Source of the DNA: Climacteris rufus
Taxonomy: Eukaryota; Chordata; Aves; Passeriformes; Climacteridae
Direction of reading: 5' to 3'
DNA: 64,000 nucleotides
NCBI GenBank assembly: GCA_013398175.1
Contig: VZRZ01004576.1
Location: 861,385-925,384 of the forward strand
This document shows, piece by piece, positions 11,279-26,200 of this stretch. Both the position numbers and the translations under genes were made by a program. Numbering within the stretch: position 1 is the first letter of the stretch; each line of letters starts with the position of its first letter. The notes under the pieces were generated by a model, which was not told where the DNA came from, did not search any database, and worked only from the letters and a program-made list of their open reading frames with translations.

Positions 11279-14200
11279 CTATCAAAGATGAAACAAATGT
11301 AAGTTAATATTTTCCATCCATATGCTGTGTAATGCAATGCAGCACTAGGCAGATCCCCAGTCCAGCCCAGGAACCAGGTGCAGTGCAGCTCATTACAGCC
11401 TGCAAACAGGGCAATACAGCTTGGGGAGTCGAATGGGTGTGTCTGCACTGGGCCACGGAGAGGCATCTCAGCAGCCTGATGTTCACCTGAGACCACTGCT
11501 CCTATTTCACTGTCATATGCCAGTGCTTGGTACTTAAAACTACAGCCCAGGTTTATTTCAGGGGCTCAAAGCTTTGAGGGGAAACTTTCCTTGTACCTGT
11601 CCAAAGATGGCTCATCATGGTTATTGCATGAAGAGAGGCCATACCTCTCAGTCAAAAGCTGAGGAATCAGTCTGCTTTTAATCTAGTGCACAACATACTT
11701 GGCTAATTATTCTTTTTAAGTAAATCAAGGCTTGTGATTTGTGGCAGAGAGAAATCACTATTAAAGGGCCAAATGCATTAATTCGTATCTGCTGTAATAC
11801 TTTTACTAAATAATAATTAAATTCTTTATTCTGTCACCGTATTCTACAGCATAAATCTCAGTTTTCAAATCCTCATTGTAAGGATTCAAATCCTCATTCT
11901 TATTCAGAATTCTCATTGTGAAAATACAATCACAAAGTATTAGACTTTGCCTCCATCCTGCTTCCCTTTAGTAGGTGTGATTGGCATGTGATGAGTTAGT
12001 TCACCAGATTGTCAGAGATGTAGTGGCCTAAGCCATTCCCTTTTTGCACCTATTTTAAACATTTCCATGTTCCTCAGAAGTACAGTATATATATCTCCAG
12101 AAAAAATAGGATCCCAGATCTGTTAACTGTGATACATAGACCCATACAACATTGATCTTGGCTCCAACTCTCTCACTGCAGGAGAACAGAGAAGCTGGAG
12201 GGCAAGAGACCACATCCTCTCTAGCATTCGTTTTTGTCTTTCGATGGCTGAAGTCTCCTGTTTAATTGATTTACAACAGGAAGAGATAAAATGCCCTCAG
12301 AATTATAATTCTCTCCCCATAAAATAGGGGAAACATGTTCAAAAATAGCCCTAGAAATGAAAGGCTACAACTCTGCACACTTCCACACCAGGCAATGCCA
12401 CTGAATTCAGCAGAAGTTCAGCAGGGGTAATTAAGCTAAATCCAGCTACTTCACCTAGCTTCAAAGAATCAAAGCTACTACAGTCACTCAGGCAAATTCA
12501 AATGTAGACTAAATATCAATTGCCACCAAGGTGAAAAAAAAAAAAAAAGAAATTCAGTGATGCACTAATAAAAAAGCAGTACATAGCTCTGAGTTTTAAC
12601 TAAGTCTGGAGCATTCTAAATCACCAAAGTACAAAAACCAAGTATATAAAGGAAACCTGGAAAAAGCTGGAGCCCTGCCACAGGACAATTTTGAATCAGA
12701 TCTATAATAAGAATTCCAATAAATGATAGTATATGCTAATTATTATATACTACCTGAAAAACCTAGGCTGATGCTCTAGATTGTTTTCTTCCAGTACCTT
12801 CCGTCGTTCTCTCTGCAGCTGCTCGATCCTCTGCTTTTGTATTTCAGCTCCTTCAATATTCCCTTCTTCTAGAAACCTGCAGCAGCAATGATATGAGACA
12901 ATTGGTGCTCCTGCCCCCATCTTTGCTCCAGAAGCTAATCTTTCCAGCAGGTAGTTCACAGTGTTGGAAAGGTAAAGAGCTACTTCTGCAGACAGCTGCA
13001 CTATGAGAGAGCGCTGCAGGAAAACTAACTCTCACAACAAGCTCAGAGTCACAATTATACTGGATTCTTCTGCTGGGGAATTTGCAACAGTAAAAATTCC
13101 ACCACAGAAAGAAATTTCAAGTGTCTCAGTTTTCAAACATTGTATGATCAACATCCAGTACCTGAAGGACTGGAGTTTTAACATCCTTGGAAAGGCAGTT
13201 ATCTAGAAGCATCCAAGAGCCAATTTTAGGACACACTTCCATCCCTTGGGAAGTGATTAAAATGTCTGTTTCAGATGCACATTAATGTAAAAATAGAAAC
13301 ACACTGCAGGTATCTACACAAAATAGTCTGAGTTCAGGGTAAAGTGAGTGTACAGAAGATTAAGAACTATTTAAGGAAAATATTTCAGACTTAACTCTTC
13401 TTACCTTTGGTCTGGCCTAAAACGGGTATCAGTGGATGGGAGTAATGACCTAACTTGTGGGTCCAGTTCATTTAACTCCAGTGCAAATTGAGTAAATCCA
13501 TACCATTGTTCATAACCTTTAGGCATGGGATCTACAGAAGAACAGAATACATTCAGATTTCCAATTAAATGCTATTATCTTGAGAAGGAAAATTCCAAGC
13601 TCCCTTCAGTTATTTGTTTATCCCTGATCCACAGTGTCAGTTCTGGGGGAACAAGAGTTTTTTCATAATGTGACAAAAGAGAACATCCCCCTTGATAATT
13701 GCACTGCAACAAGACAGATTTCTGGTCTCTCAGCTGAATCACAGCACAAATGTGATGAAGGCCATGCTATTATAATAGAGCTTTTTCAAACTACAGTAGA
13801 CAAACCCCCACAAGCTTGGGAGAAATTCAGCTGTGGCTGTCATTAGAGAACTGAGCTTTGTGGGCTATCTTCCAGTGTTTAACACATGAAATAAACAACA
13901 CTTCTCTGCACAAGTAGTAGAGGGGTTTGTTTCTTTTTTTTTTTTTCTTTTTTCCCTCCTTGCTAGAATCCTCAATACCCACTTCATGCCCAAATATAAA
14001 AATGAAGGAGAATGGAGAAAATGCAGGAAGCCATGGGATTAAGTTCTCCATATTATTTTAATGATGTATTCTTCTGGTCTAGATTTTAAATGCTTGACAA
14101 AAATCTAATATTCTACAGAGAAATAGCAAGAAATTGGGGCCTAATAAAGTGATGAAAACAGTAAGCTGATACTCAAGCAGATCTCAGTTTCTGTACATGA

Positions 14201-17200
14201 GTCATTCTGATCACTAACTTGCTCTCCATATGCAGTTTGAAGATGAAGTTGTCCCACAGTACAAACTTTCATGCCACTTCCCAAAGAGTCGATGCACCAC
14301 TTTCCCAGATTTATCCACGACGCTGCCTTCAATCTCATGTGCATTTGGATTCCAGTACTTAGCCTGGAATTGAAAGGAACAAGGGGAAAAAAGGTGCATA
14401 AGAGCTCAACTGTGGGTCATTTTGCTATGCCAATAGCACCATGCTGCAAAGCAGTTTTCTGAAATGAAACTATTTAGGTGTGCATTATAATATCCTATGC
14501 AAATAACTGCTGTTAGTACCATTAATCAGCTTATTAAAATACTAACGTTGAGATTTGTATTTATTTTGTTTGCCTTTTTTTAGGGGCAGTATGAGGTGAA
14601 GTGCAGCTGACCTGAATTTTGCCCAAAGACAGTTGACACAGAGTCCTGACTTGGTTATCTACATCTCCCCCAAATTTGCAGAAGAGGAAGAGAAGGAACT
14701 GATACTTTAACCTCTATTTTAGACAATTTACTGTATCAAAGGTATAAGATTTGCAGGCTCTTAATCTTTGAAATTTGAACTCTAAACATCCACTGTAGCT
14801 TTGAAAATACATTAAAGTACTTTCAAATAAGTATTTAAAAAAAATCATTCTAATGCTTCTTAGAAAGCACAAAGTATTCAGGAAAACAAATAAGGAAAGG
14901 AAACTTGCTGCTGAGAATGCCATGCTGCAGAGGTACAGTGAAATACTTCTCTTGTATCTGTATGGTCTGTTCTATGTAAAGTAGAGCATTTCTCCATCAA
15001 TCAGATATAGAAAATGCAGCTTAAGGTGAGTCTCCCAGGATGATTTGCAAAACTATTTCTCAGCTTAGAAATGTTGGCATTGCTTTACATTTTCATTGAT
15101 TGTCCTTTACTAAGAAGTCATCTATTGCCAAAAGCTAAATTTAATTTCATGATAAGGACAATTCCCAAGGAAGTAATTTATCTATTTTGAGGCCTTGTAG
15201 TGAAGCAAAAGCTTTGAGTAACACCACAACCTCTCACTTAAACTCCTCTGAGTAACTGAAAAGGGCTAGAAAAGAGCATCAGGAGAAGCACCCTGCAGAA
15301 GCACTGGTCCTACACTGCTGAGGGAATGCAACCACAGCACATGCCAGTGGGTTAGCAGGAGGCATGTGGGAAACCACTGTCAGTAGACACCTTGTGCCTA
15401 CATCTCTCATCAAACCCAGAGAGGTTTTCCATAATATTTCTTCCTTTCCTATCCCCATGCTTTCCCCCATCTCCAGTGGAATCAGCTGAGAGATGCTGAA
15501 TTGCTTCTCTTTCTTCTCTGGCTCTGCCTAGTGAGTGGCAGTTCCTTCAGAGTTAAAGTTTCTCAAAGCATCACAGGTAATTACAGCTTGTAAACAGAAT
15601 TACTGAGCTTCAGCAAAGAGCATCCTCCCACTGCTGTGCCTGTTAGAAAAGGCACTGCCAACATTGCTGTGGTTACTGCTGTGGTTACCTTTATGAAAGT
15701 CAGTTTGCAGTGGCAAGTGTCATCATTAAGATTTTTTATGATGATCTCTCCATAATGTTCAATCCATCTTTGCCCACTTAAGATGTTATGAATGCAAGAT
15801 GTCACCTTGTTCCATGCAAAATGGTCTTTAAAACTGTAAGAAAAAATATAAACAAGAAAAATCTCGTGCCATATTCAAATGAGCTCATAAACTTGTGAAA
15901 AAATTGTAGAGAACTTAATCAGAAAAACCAAATAAACTATTTTTTTTCTAGAACGGTCCATCTTCTTGTTCCACACCTTCTCAAAAACAAATCCTATGAC
16001 AAGAATCCTGCCTCCCAGAAAATTGTTTTCATGTCTGCTATATATTTTGGTCTTAAATTCAGTTTTCTCTCAATTTACTTGTCCTTCTTTAGCAGTTTTA
16101 AGTTTCCAGAGGTAATTATTCTGATATCTTCTACAGTCTGAAATGCCCATTCCACAGCTTGTAACATAGTGACAATAGGAAACAGTGATCTGAGGACACA
16201 CTGAGAGGAGTGAGCTTGGCTCAAGCTCTCAAGGCTGAGCCTAATGGGTGTCCTTTAGGCAAGAGCAAAAGTTCTCACCAGGCAGCTCAAGATGCAGTTG
16301 CACACTAGAAGACAGCAGACAGGGAGAGAGAAACAAATACCAATAGGGAATACAACATTTTACCTTTTATTACAGAAGTAGATGTTCTTATAAAACAGCT
16401 TTACAAAGTGTCAAGGAAAGGAAAAATCTCATGAAGACATATCCTACAATTTGTTCTGGATATGGATGGCCAAGTCACGACTGATAAGGTAAAATATAAA
16501 CTTAGAAAGCACCAGTTTCCCCACAGCAAGTGCCTCACACATCCTGTGAAGTTATTAGAATCTTTCCTTACCTCCCTTTAATCACTTGCTGCTTTGTAAG
16601 AGCACACCCAAGGACAGTTTTTGCAGTCTAGCAGATATGCAGTCAATTTACCCCACACTAACTTGTTTTTTTGCCCTTACTTATGCAGGTCATATGCTTA
16701 TTCACAAATGCTGAAAAACTGTATTTGTTTCAAAATTAACTTAATACTAATGCTTAATTTTTCCCTATAGCCTCAGCACCTTTTTTGTACCCAATTCTAT
16801 ATCAAACACAGGGATGCAAACCAGCACATGGAGATCACACATGAATCAGATTGTTTTCCAGTTCATCAGCCCATCATGGGCCCTAATATATTAGTTATCT
16901 TGGCTCTGAACCCTCATCCACATCCTAGAAACCTTTCCTTCCAAAGCTTAGGCTAGGTGCTATGAACATAACATGATCTATACATTACCTTTTGGATATC
17001 ATCTTACTATATTACAGTTTTATCCACTTGAAAGAAAAAGGCATGCTTACTTTGGATGAGTGCTCAGTCCTTGAATTTTTTTTTCTGATGGCAGAATAAT
17101 TAATTTTGTACTCTCTCTTTGGAAAACAGATTTAATTGGAACACTACTCAACCTTTAGACCTCTAGTTCTGCAAACATGATGGTTATAGGCCAAATTTTA

Positions 17201-20200
17201 AGGGATTTTAATTGCTCATCAATAATGGGCGCTCTGACAAGCCAGCATAGGAACACTGCAGATTTTTATTTTAAAAAACCAAAACAAAACAACTATACTC
17301 ACCACTTCACTACAGTGGCTGCTTACTTCCTTGGATAATAAACACCAGACATGAACTGGTTCTACTTATCACTTATTATTTATCACAATAACTGTTTCTG
17401 CAGTGGTGATGGCTCTTGGGCTCACTTACAGCCCAGAACCCCATGGTGTCAGGGCCCCTACAAATACAGGAACATAAAACAGGAACAACAACAATGCCCC
17501 TTTCCCCAATCCCATATTCAAGCAAAAGAATTCATAGCTTCCTATACCCTGCAGTTTTTCCCTGTGTCTCTAAAATGCATAAAGGTTGAAATTCAGCTGA
17601 AGTATGAAAATGCCAACTTTTCTTTTTCTAAGGTACACAGGAGTGATGTTTTCTTTTTCATCATTTTGTTTTTTATAACCTTTGAAAGAATTAGTGCTTC
17701 TGATTTATGCTTCTGGTTTTGGTTTGGTGGGGTTTTTCTTCCTCCTCTTTTTCTTTTTGAATTAAATCATAGTCACCAATTCTTCCAAAGGCCTACCAGG
17801 ACACAGCAGAACTTGCTGTCTTCTGGATGAATGTGGCTGCAGTGTGTGCAAGCACCTTTGTGCCTGTGCATGAACAGCAGTGCCCAACTGCAGCACTTAC
17901 GCTGGAAGAGTTACGTGTGTTGTGCCAACTGGAACAATTTCCATGGACTTTCCCCAGAATTTATTTTTCCATCTTACATCTGAAACAAGAAGAAAAAAGA
18001 GACAGCTTTAGTCATAGGCATGGGTGAATCAGTCTATTTCTGGGTTCTACCTTATTTTCAAGTAATTCAAGATAACAAAGTGCAACAGGAGAGTTCAAAG
18101 AATGCTGTGCACCTTGGAACATTGATTGGTGGGGTTGTCTTTCTTATTTGTTTTGTTTGATTTTCATTATAGTACTGGTTATTTAAATAGCAAAGTAACC
18201 GATGTTTAACAGTCCTCTCTCAAAAACGATTTCAAAAGGAAGGGATTTGAATAAGCTATGGGCAGCATATACTTGTCTGCAATTCAGTTGCTAGTGAATG
18301 AATGTAGACACTTTCAAAAACACAAGGAGAATTTCAAATACAAAAATATAACAGGAACATCCACAGTGAAGAAACTAGAGAATGCTTCAAAGGGCACAAA
18401 ATGCCAGAGGATTTAGTCCAACTCCCTCTGTGAGTTTAACTGGACTTTTAAAATATTGTCTGAATCACAGAGACAGGTCCAAGCCTCACATAATTTCTTA
18501 AAAAGAAAGATAAGAAAACTCAGGCCAAGTTTAGCCAAATTTATTGAGCAAAAACCTCTGGAAGAGAAAGAAACAGACAGAGGAGCATGGCAAAAGTGCT
18601 ACAGAGTTAAATCAATCAGTAACTTTCATAGTAACATCAGAGCTCAGGGGAATAGCACCCTTCCTGTATTAGACACTAGGAACGCTATTCCCTGCCCAAC
18701 CTGAAAAAGAGGGGAAAATTAATTTCTAGTCTCAAAAAGAGGCTAGTTCTAACACAAGGAAAAGAAAACACTGCTCCCTCTGCAGTTCTGAGGGAAGCTG
18801 TTATGTTGGCTGTGGAACAGATGGTCAGACCACAATTAGGAGATTACTCAGGTGTCTCCTGAATAGATGTGTACAAGTGGTGAGTGAGCCACACTGGGCT
18901 GCCTATGATTGCAAAGAATAGATGGGATATAGGGCAGAATTCCTCATGGAAAAAAAGTTATATTTTTCTTATCATGTGAGAGAAGGACCTTTTGAGTTTT
19001 TTGGTTTTGAAGTTTGATACTGGGTCAGCATCTTCAGTGACAGCAATTCTGTTGTGATTCCTACACTGCACAACAAGAGGTCCAAAACTACTTTGAGTAT
19101 CCTGTTGTTGAGACAAATTCTGTATGAGTTTCCTCTCTTCTGCAGTGGGATGGAAGAGAAGGGGCAAAGGCACACCCTACTGAGTTTAACAGTTAAAATG
19201 CATTACCAGATTGTGCCAAATTCTATGTTCTCATAAATGGCAAAGCTGTCCCACAGAGATCAGTGCGTGGGAAACATCTTGGGAACCAGTGTGCAACTTG
19301 ATCATGCAAGAATTTTAGGACAGAAGAGAAAAAGCAAAGTGTTATTTCAAAGCTGTGCTCAGAGTAATTCAGGCACAGATGCTGTAATAGCTGAAACTTT
19401 CTTCATTTCCACTGCTCATGTGTTGACACTCCTCTGCAAAAGCAGAGTCGGCTCCCTCAGTCATGGAGAGCTGTTTCCAAACTATCAGTCCCTGTCAGAG
19501 CCCAGTCTTCCACTTCACTAGAAATGATCAAGAGATTTTCTGATGTTGAAACACAGGAACCAAGGTCAGTGTCTGGTGGGATGACAGCACTACTCTGGCA
19601 ATGTTGCTGAGGACTGTCTCCTTTTCAGCAGAGAAGGTAATACAGGAAGTGAAAAGATCTTTGCACACAGAAAGAACTGAACTCACTGACAAGATGTCTT
19701 TATGATTAACTTGATGTTAATCTTTCCACATAAGTTAATGTAGCCTCATTACAAGAGGTCATAGCATTTAAAAATTGCCTTTACAATGAAAGAAAAAAAA
19801 TCACTGTCTAGACCTCCCATAAGCTCAGCTAGCCACATTTAAAACCACAACAAATGAAAAACCCCCAGGCCCTGCTGAACCCCAGTTGAGTCTCCTGTGC
19901 TCATCAAGACCAAATCTCAGACTCTTTCTCATTAATTGGATTCTCAGCTCTCATTAGACAAGAACTTTGTTCTCTAAACAGAAGTGTTAAAATGTTTGAG
20001 TGATAACAGTTGTTGAGATCTGTTAAACAAACCAGTCCCATCTATTTTTATTAAGACAGGCTGCTATCTAGTCTTATTTACATAGGATTCAGTTACTGAA
20101 TAAATTTTTGGTCATCTTAGCTTTTGGGCTAAGAACAAAAGGATTCTTGTGTCTCTGTATTTGTTTACAAAGAAAATAATTACACAGAATAATAAACCCC

Positions 20201-23200
20201 AGACTAATGGGTTCCAATTTCTGTTCAGTATGGCTCCATCTGTAATGACTATAATCAAGTCAGCAGAGTCAGTCAGAAAAAAAAAGAGATTGCAATATGG
20301 CTATGTTGTGAATTGACAAACCCCTGGGTGAAGGATTTTTAACTGAGTTTAAAGGTATAGTTTTGTGTACATGCCAGAATTATCTAACCACACAGGTACT
20401 GTTACTGACTGACATCTTCACCACCTTATAAAGCAAGCAAAGCTCCAACACACATCTTGTGGAAAAACATTAGTAGTCAAAGAGCACAAAATCTTGCATA
20501 CTGTAATAATGCCAGCAGAGAAAACGAAGGTAAATGTGTTTATCCTTGCTGTTAGGCTAATTTTTGAAAATTGCTTTCAGAACAGGTTTACAAGATTTGC
20601 CAAGGTTCAGGATTTACCTTTGTTCATGCTGTCTTCTAGCTTATTTGTTTTATAAATAGCTTGAGATACAATTCTTCTTTACTAAAGAACAACCACCCCC
20701 ATGAAAAAACCCCAAACAAACCTGATTTTAAAGAAGTGCAGATATTTGTACATGAAAAGAATAATCAATTAATGTCATATAAAAAAAGTCCAAACAAAGC
20801 AATCTTGAAAATTATTATAATAGCAGAAGAGCCAAGCAAGAAGCATACAAGTAATTACAGGCTAGCATTTCATAAAACAATTTAAACTAGGAATTTCAAC
20901 TTTTTATAATTTCTGGATATTTCATATTAGACATACAATGAAAATATTATGAACACTGTAAAAGTAAATGATAGACTAAAGAGTTACCTTGCCAAAAAGC
21001 AAAATTCACAGATTCAGCATGGCATGCAGAAATAGGTGGATGGTGACTGACCTAACAGCAAAACATGAAAGGAGGGGGAAAAAGAGATTAACATATGAAC
21101 ACTTGAACAGTCATTTTGGTTTGGCTTCTTTTGTTTTTTTTTCTCCTTCATCCCATATGGCATTTACAATTTGAACATTTGCTTTCCCTTTGCAGTTGTG
21201 TCCTGAAGGGGGAGGCAGTGAGATTAATAAATGTCCTGAGAACTAAAAAGCCTTGAAAGAAATGGGAAAGACTAATTTTAAAAGGCGTGTGATTTTGTTC
21301 GAGTGAAACTCTGCCAATATATTTTGTACATTGCCTTCAAGGTGATAATTAAATATACACTTAGGACCTCTTAATAGATTAATAGAAATCACACTTTGAA
21401 CACAGAGACGAAAAATAAAATAAAAGACAAAACAAAAAACCAAAAGCACAAGTAAGGGCCAAAAAGTCCTGTACAGTAAATAACCCCAGAGCCCTGAGTA
21501 TGAGGGAGGAGATAGTGATCAACATCTCTAAGTGGGCCAGAGGTGAAGAAATCAAGCCATGAAATTCCATCCAGCAATCCCTACTATGGCAGCAGTGCCA
21601 CCCCAGGTGTTTCTGGTGTGAAACTCTAACCACACACACTGCATTTCATCAGCTTGGGGCAACAGCATGTACATGAATTAGGGCAGACAACAAAACAGCA
21701 AAGCAAGGACTGTGAGTAAATAAACAAATACACAATTCAGACTATTAAAATGCAACAGCAAATAAAAAAGCCTGCACAAACTGAAAGCAGCCACCCCTCC
21801 TTGGCTCTGAATTCTCCTGTCTGGATGAACACGGCTAACAAGTGACCAGGACCAGCTCTTTGATGTGCAATGCCTACTGTTTCTTGGGCAACTTTATTTT
21901 CAAGTCAAAGTGCTATTTCTCACTATGAATTTAATTTCTTAACCACCTACATGGCTCAAATCAAGGTGGTTTTTTTTTTTTGCTTCTTGTTCTCATTTTG
22001 CAGATCTGTTATTGAGCATTTTTTTCCACAGGCATCCAGTTATTTATTGAACATCCTCTACTTGGTTTAAAAAAAGAGCTACAAGTACTAATTGCTCTCA
22101 GCTCTGGCCTAATCCAGCAAGAGCAACACTCTCTCTCTTACTATACCCAGATTAACCCCAGATGTCACTATAATGCATGGGTTAAACTTAGCTCTCACTT
22201 AAACTGTAATAAATCCAGAGTAAGGTCATGGTGCTAAAAGGTGTTATTCTAAACTCACTCTAGCCACAGAACAGAATCTATGTTATTTTATACATTTTGT
22301 CTCTGTATCCCCTGGATTACATTCTGTCTGCACTAACAAGGTATCTGGAATAAGCATCAAAATGCTTGCACAAGCAATAAGCCACTGTTCCTGATGCAAA
22401 GAGAAATATTTAATGCTTGCAAGCTGCATTAAATTTCTTTCCTCCTATACTACTCTCCTGTCCTAATATTTCTCCACCCCATACTCTTACAGTAACTTCA
22501 CCACTCTATAAACCCACATCACTTATTTCACATATTAAAAAAATAGTATCTAAAACCCCAAGTCCTATAATGTATTAAAATTCTTCTTTATATAAAAACT
22601 AGCCTTTGTACTGATTTATCAAATATTCAAGTGCAAATGTCTTCCTTTAATTCAGTATCACATTAAGCTCAGTACCTACCTTTATTCACGACTTTGTTAC
22701 TCAAATTTGCTGGTACCTACAGTGCACTATACACGTGATCTTAGTACTGAAGCAGCACAGTGAAAAAACAGATACATTACTTGAACATTAAATTTGATTC
22801 TTGCTTTGTCTGTTTTACTTTTTGTTGGTTTTTTTTCCCCTCTTTTTTTTACCCATGCTTGTGACATTTCCTGAGACTAAGGAAAGATCACACAATATTC
22901 CTTTTTTTTTTCAGTTCCAAAACTTAATGTGAAAAATGTTGAACCTTCACAGGTGGTCAAAAACACTTTTGATTTCCTGAAGGAAACCTCTTAGAAGTCT
23001 TTCTCCGATTAAATTTCTAGGCTACACACCTTTGCCCACTGCATTTTTTGTAATTTTTTTGTTATGTCTAGACAAAATAAGACAGCTTTCAGTCATTTGT
23101 ACTTTGCTAGGCATGAGATATTTGAGTTATAGCTCTTAAACATAGGCTTCGAGTTTAGCAATTTTGGTAGTTTGGCTGGTTTAAATCTAATATTTCTCAC

Positions 23201-26200
23201 CTATACTTAATAATGATTCTCCTCCTGGGGAATTATCTCCATAAATACTTGGACCCTGATGTGCTGTATACATTCTTCACCTACTCAGCTGTGGTAGCAG
23301 ATTTGAAAGGCTTAGCCTACTAAGTATTTGGACAGGAAGCAGAAATAGTCATGGTGCCATTGGAAATGCTTGTGGTTGATTGACTCACACAAGGGATACC
23401 TTTGTTATAAAAGGAGACATTAAACAGCTGAAGATACAGTGCTTTTTATGATCACACACAAAAGAAAATTACAAGAATGTAAACAGTTGTTGCAGTCGTG
23501 ATCAGATTTCAGCAAGGGGAATTGCACTCTACTTAACCAAGTTATCTTGTTACTGGGGCAGGCAGCCTGCCAGCCTTTGCTCCTCGAGTGTCAGCTGCTG
23601 CTTGTCATGTTCCATGCCAGACTTAGCAGACTTTCCTCAAAAAACAATTCCCTTTGTTTCTAATTCAGCCAGGTCCCTTGAGTTTTGCTGGGCCGAGGTC
23701 ATGCAAAGCAATTTTTTATTTTGCCATTAACTCTGGAGGATTCCAGCTATGCATTTGGAATTCAGCAGTGTATCAAGTAGCAATTCTAAGGGTTGCAGCA
23801 TACAATACCTGTTCAGCAAAGAACTGGAAACCCTTATCTTCACGGATACATTCATAGGTTTCTCCAAGCACAGGATTAAATGGCTTGCTTCCAGCTCTGT
23901 AGTAACTGGATGCATAGGCAGAGACTGCAAATGCAGCTATGTACACCTGGGAAGTGCATATTTGGGACTCTGATTAATTAATTTACAACAGACATGGAAA
24001 AATAAAAGCAAGTTTTATCCCGAGTCTTTACTTTTCCCATCATTTGCAGAGTACAAATGTGCATGCCTCCTGCAAGTTAAGCCCTAGTTCACACAGCAGA
24101 GAATTATTCAGTTTTCAGAGAGTCATTCAACAGGCCAGGGATGGAATTATTAGGGTCAGACACTGCAAATTTTATTAACTGAGAACAGCATGTCTGAAAA
24201 GTGTTTGAAACAGCTCAGCAATCTCTGAGCACAGTTCAAAGCAGTAACTTTAAAAACCACTGTTAGATTTGGTATAATAAGTGGTAACTTTTATGATTAT
24301 GGTCTGTGATTCCATAAATCTACCAACTATCCTTTTCATAAACATGGCATTGGAAGTATTGGATGAGTTTTCACCAAATTTGCTATTTCTAATGCTGTTT
24401 GAATTAAATTGTCTTTTACCTATTGTGAGCTATTACCTAATCATGAAACTGTTGATCATGATTGACACACAGGTAGACCTTCCAAATTCCTGCAGTCAAC
24501 TCAAGCATAATATGGGGAATTAGAATTCAGGGTTGTTTGATTCAAGTCTCTTTTGTAACACTTCTTTTCTCTTTTCATTCCCTTTTCCTCATCTTGTGAA
24601 AGTGTAGCTGCTCTCTTTTCACAGTTGCAGAAAACAAATCCACTTCAGAAAAGGCTCTTTCACGAACTATTGCAATTACTATGCAACAGCTAGCATTAAA
24701 TTTTGCCTCAGGAATTTCTCAAAGGCAAGAAATACTCCACTCTGAGGTAATTTCCAGATGCTTGGGTGTGGGAAGGAGGCTTTTTTTCACTCCCATTTGA
24801 ACAACTACTACTCATTTCCTTTTCCTTTTAGCATATGTTCTCAAGAGAACAAAAAAAAGCTATGGACTGAAAACCCCAGTGAATGGCCACACCCTGGGAA
24901 TAGGCCCTAAATTGTAACCCTTGAGAGTGTTAGAATGAGCAAAGAGACTTTTCAAACAGTATTTATAAAATGATTACCTACCTTCATTAATAACCTCATT
25001 TTAAGATAAGATATATTGAGTTGAAAAAGCTTAATTCAGTTTATGGGAAAATCTGTATCTTCCATTTAAGAGAATTTAGGGAGTTTTTAATCCTTTATGT
25101 ATGGGCTTGCATATTAAGTAGCTCTTGTACACCTGGAAGCAAAACAACTGAAATGCATTTTTCTCTTGTTCTTCTGCCAAATGCAGAATTCAGGGTTCTG
25201 CACTGGCAGAGGATGACACCATTATTGTACCCAACATACAATCATATTGCCTGGTTTTGAGCGTCTGAACATTTTGGATGAGCCCCAAAACTTCAGAAAA
25301 CCAGTTAATAAAAATATGGAGCTCATTTAGTTAATACAGAAATATCACAGTCAGGTAGGGCTGGAAGATCCAACATCCTCTGTGTACAAATGTGTTACCA
25401 GATCAGACACCCTTGAAAAAGATATATTGTAGATTTCATCCTCAAGAGGGAAATGTATTAGTTCAATTGCTTCCTCCCTTTTTGCTGTAAATTTTTAATA
25501 TTACAGAGCAAGAGCTGCAAAACAGAACTAAGCTCCTTTTTTGTTTAAACTTGCAGAACAGCAAGGTACTTGAGGAGAGAGAGACTTTCTGGAAAAGCAA
25601 CAGAAATGATGCAGAAGAGCCAAAAATAGCGGCTACGTGAGTACGCACATACACATTTGGAGAGTTTGCTTCTCTCAGCCGAGAGAAACAAAGAATGGAA
25701 CAGCACATCTTCATTTCTGTAGCATTGTTTTTATATTGACTCTATTCTAATTCCACTGGATGTCAGTAAGGATTTGGAAGGTGTTTACCATCCGTTCGAA
25801 GGGGTTGGGCGTGTGCGCCGCTTTGTCCAGGAGCTCGCTGTACTCCAGCTCCTCGCACAGACGCTGCAGGGTGTTCAGGGGCTCGTTTAGCTCCACAGGC
25901 ATGGCCACCTTGGACAGATCCTTTCCTATGTTATTCCTCAGGATATTCCACAGGCTGATGTTGCTCGTATTAGGACATGGAGCTGGTAAACACGTTCTCC
26001 GTTTGGAATTGCACCCAATTCCACTTTCAGAAATACAATCTGAAAAGGAAGGAAGTGGCAGAACAGTTCAGTTCACATTTACTTGGTTTCATTCCCTTTG
26101 CAAACATACATTAACAAAACCATCTTTTCTTCTGTCAAAACTTCCTTCCACCCACGATTCATTCAAGTATTTCACTCGTAGTTTGAAGATAGCCTGTTAT

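Noticed and set aside
17351..17830. Open frame of 159 codons on the plus strand
   Set aside because: Composition is Phe-rich low complexity from T-rich DNA, no family similarity, and it abuts exon 17 of OSBPL3 on the other strand.
18958..19175. Minus-strand open frame resembling a protein fragment in intron 16
   Set aside because: No similarity I can name, and OSBPL3 exons 16 and 17 join in phase without it.
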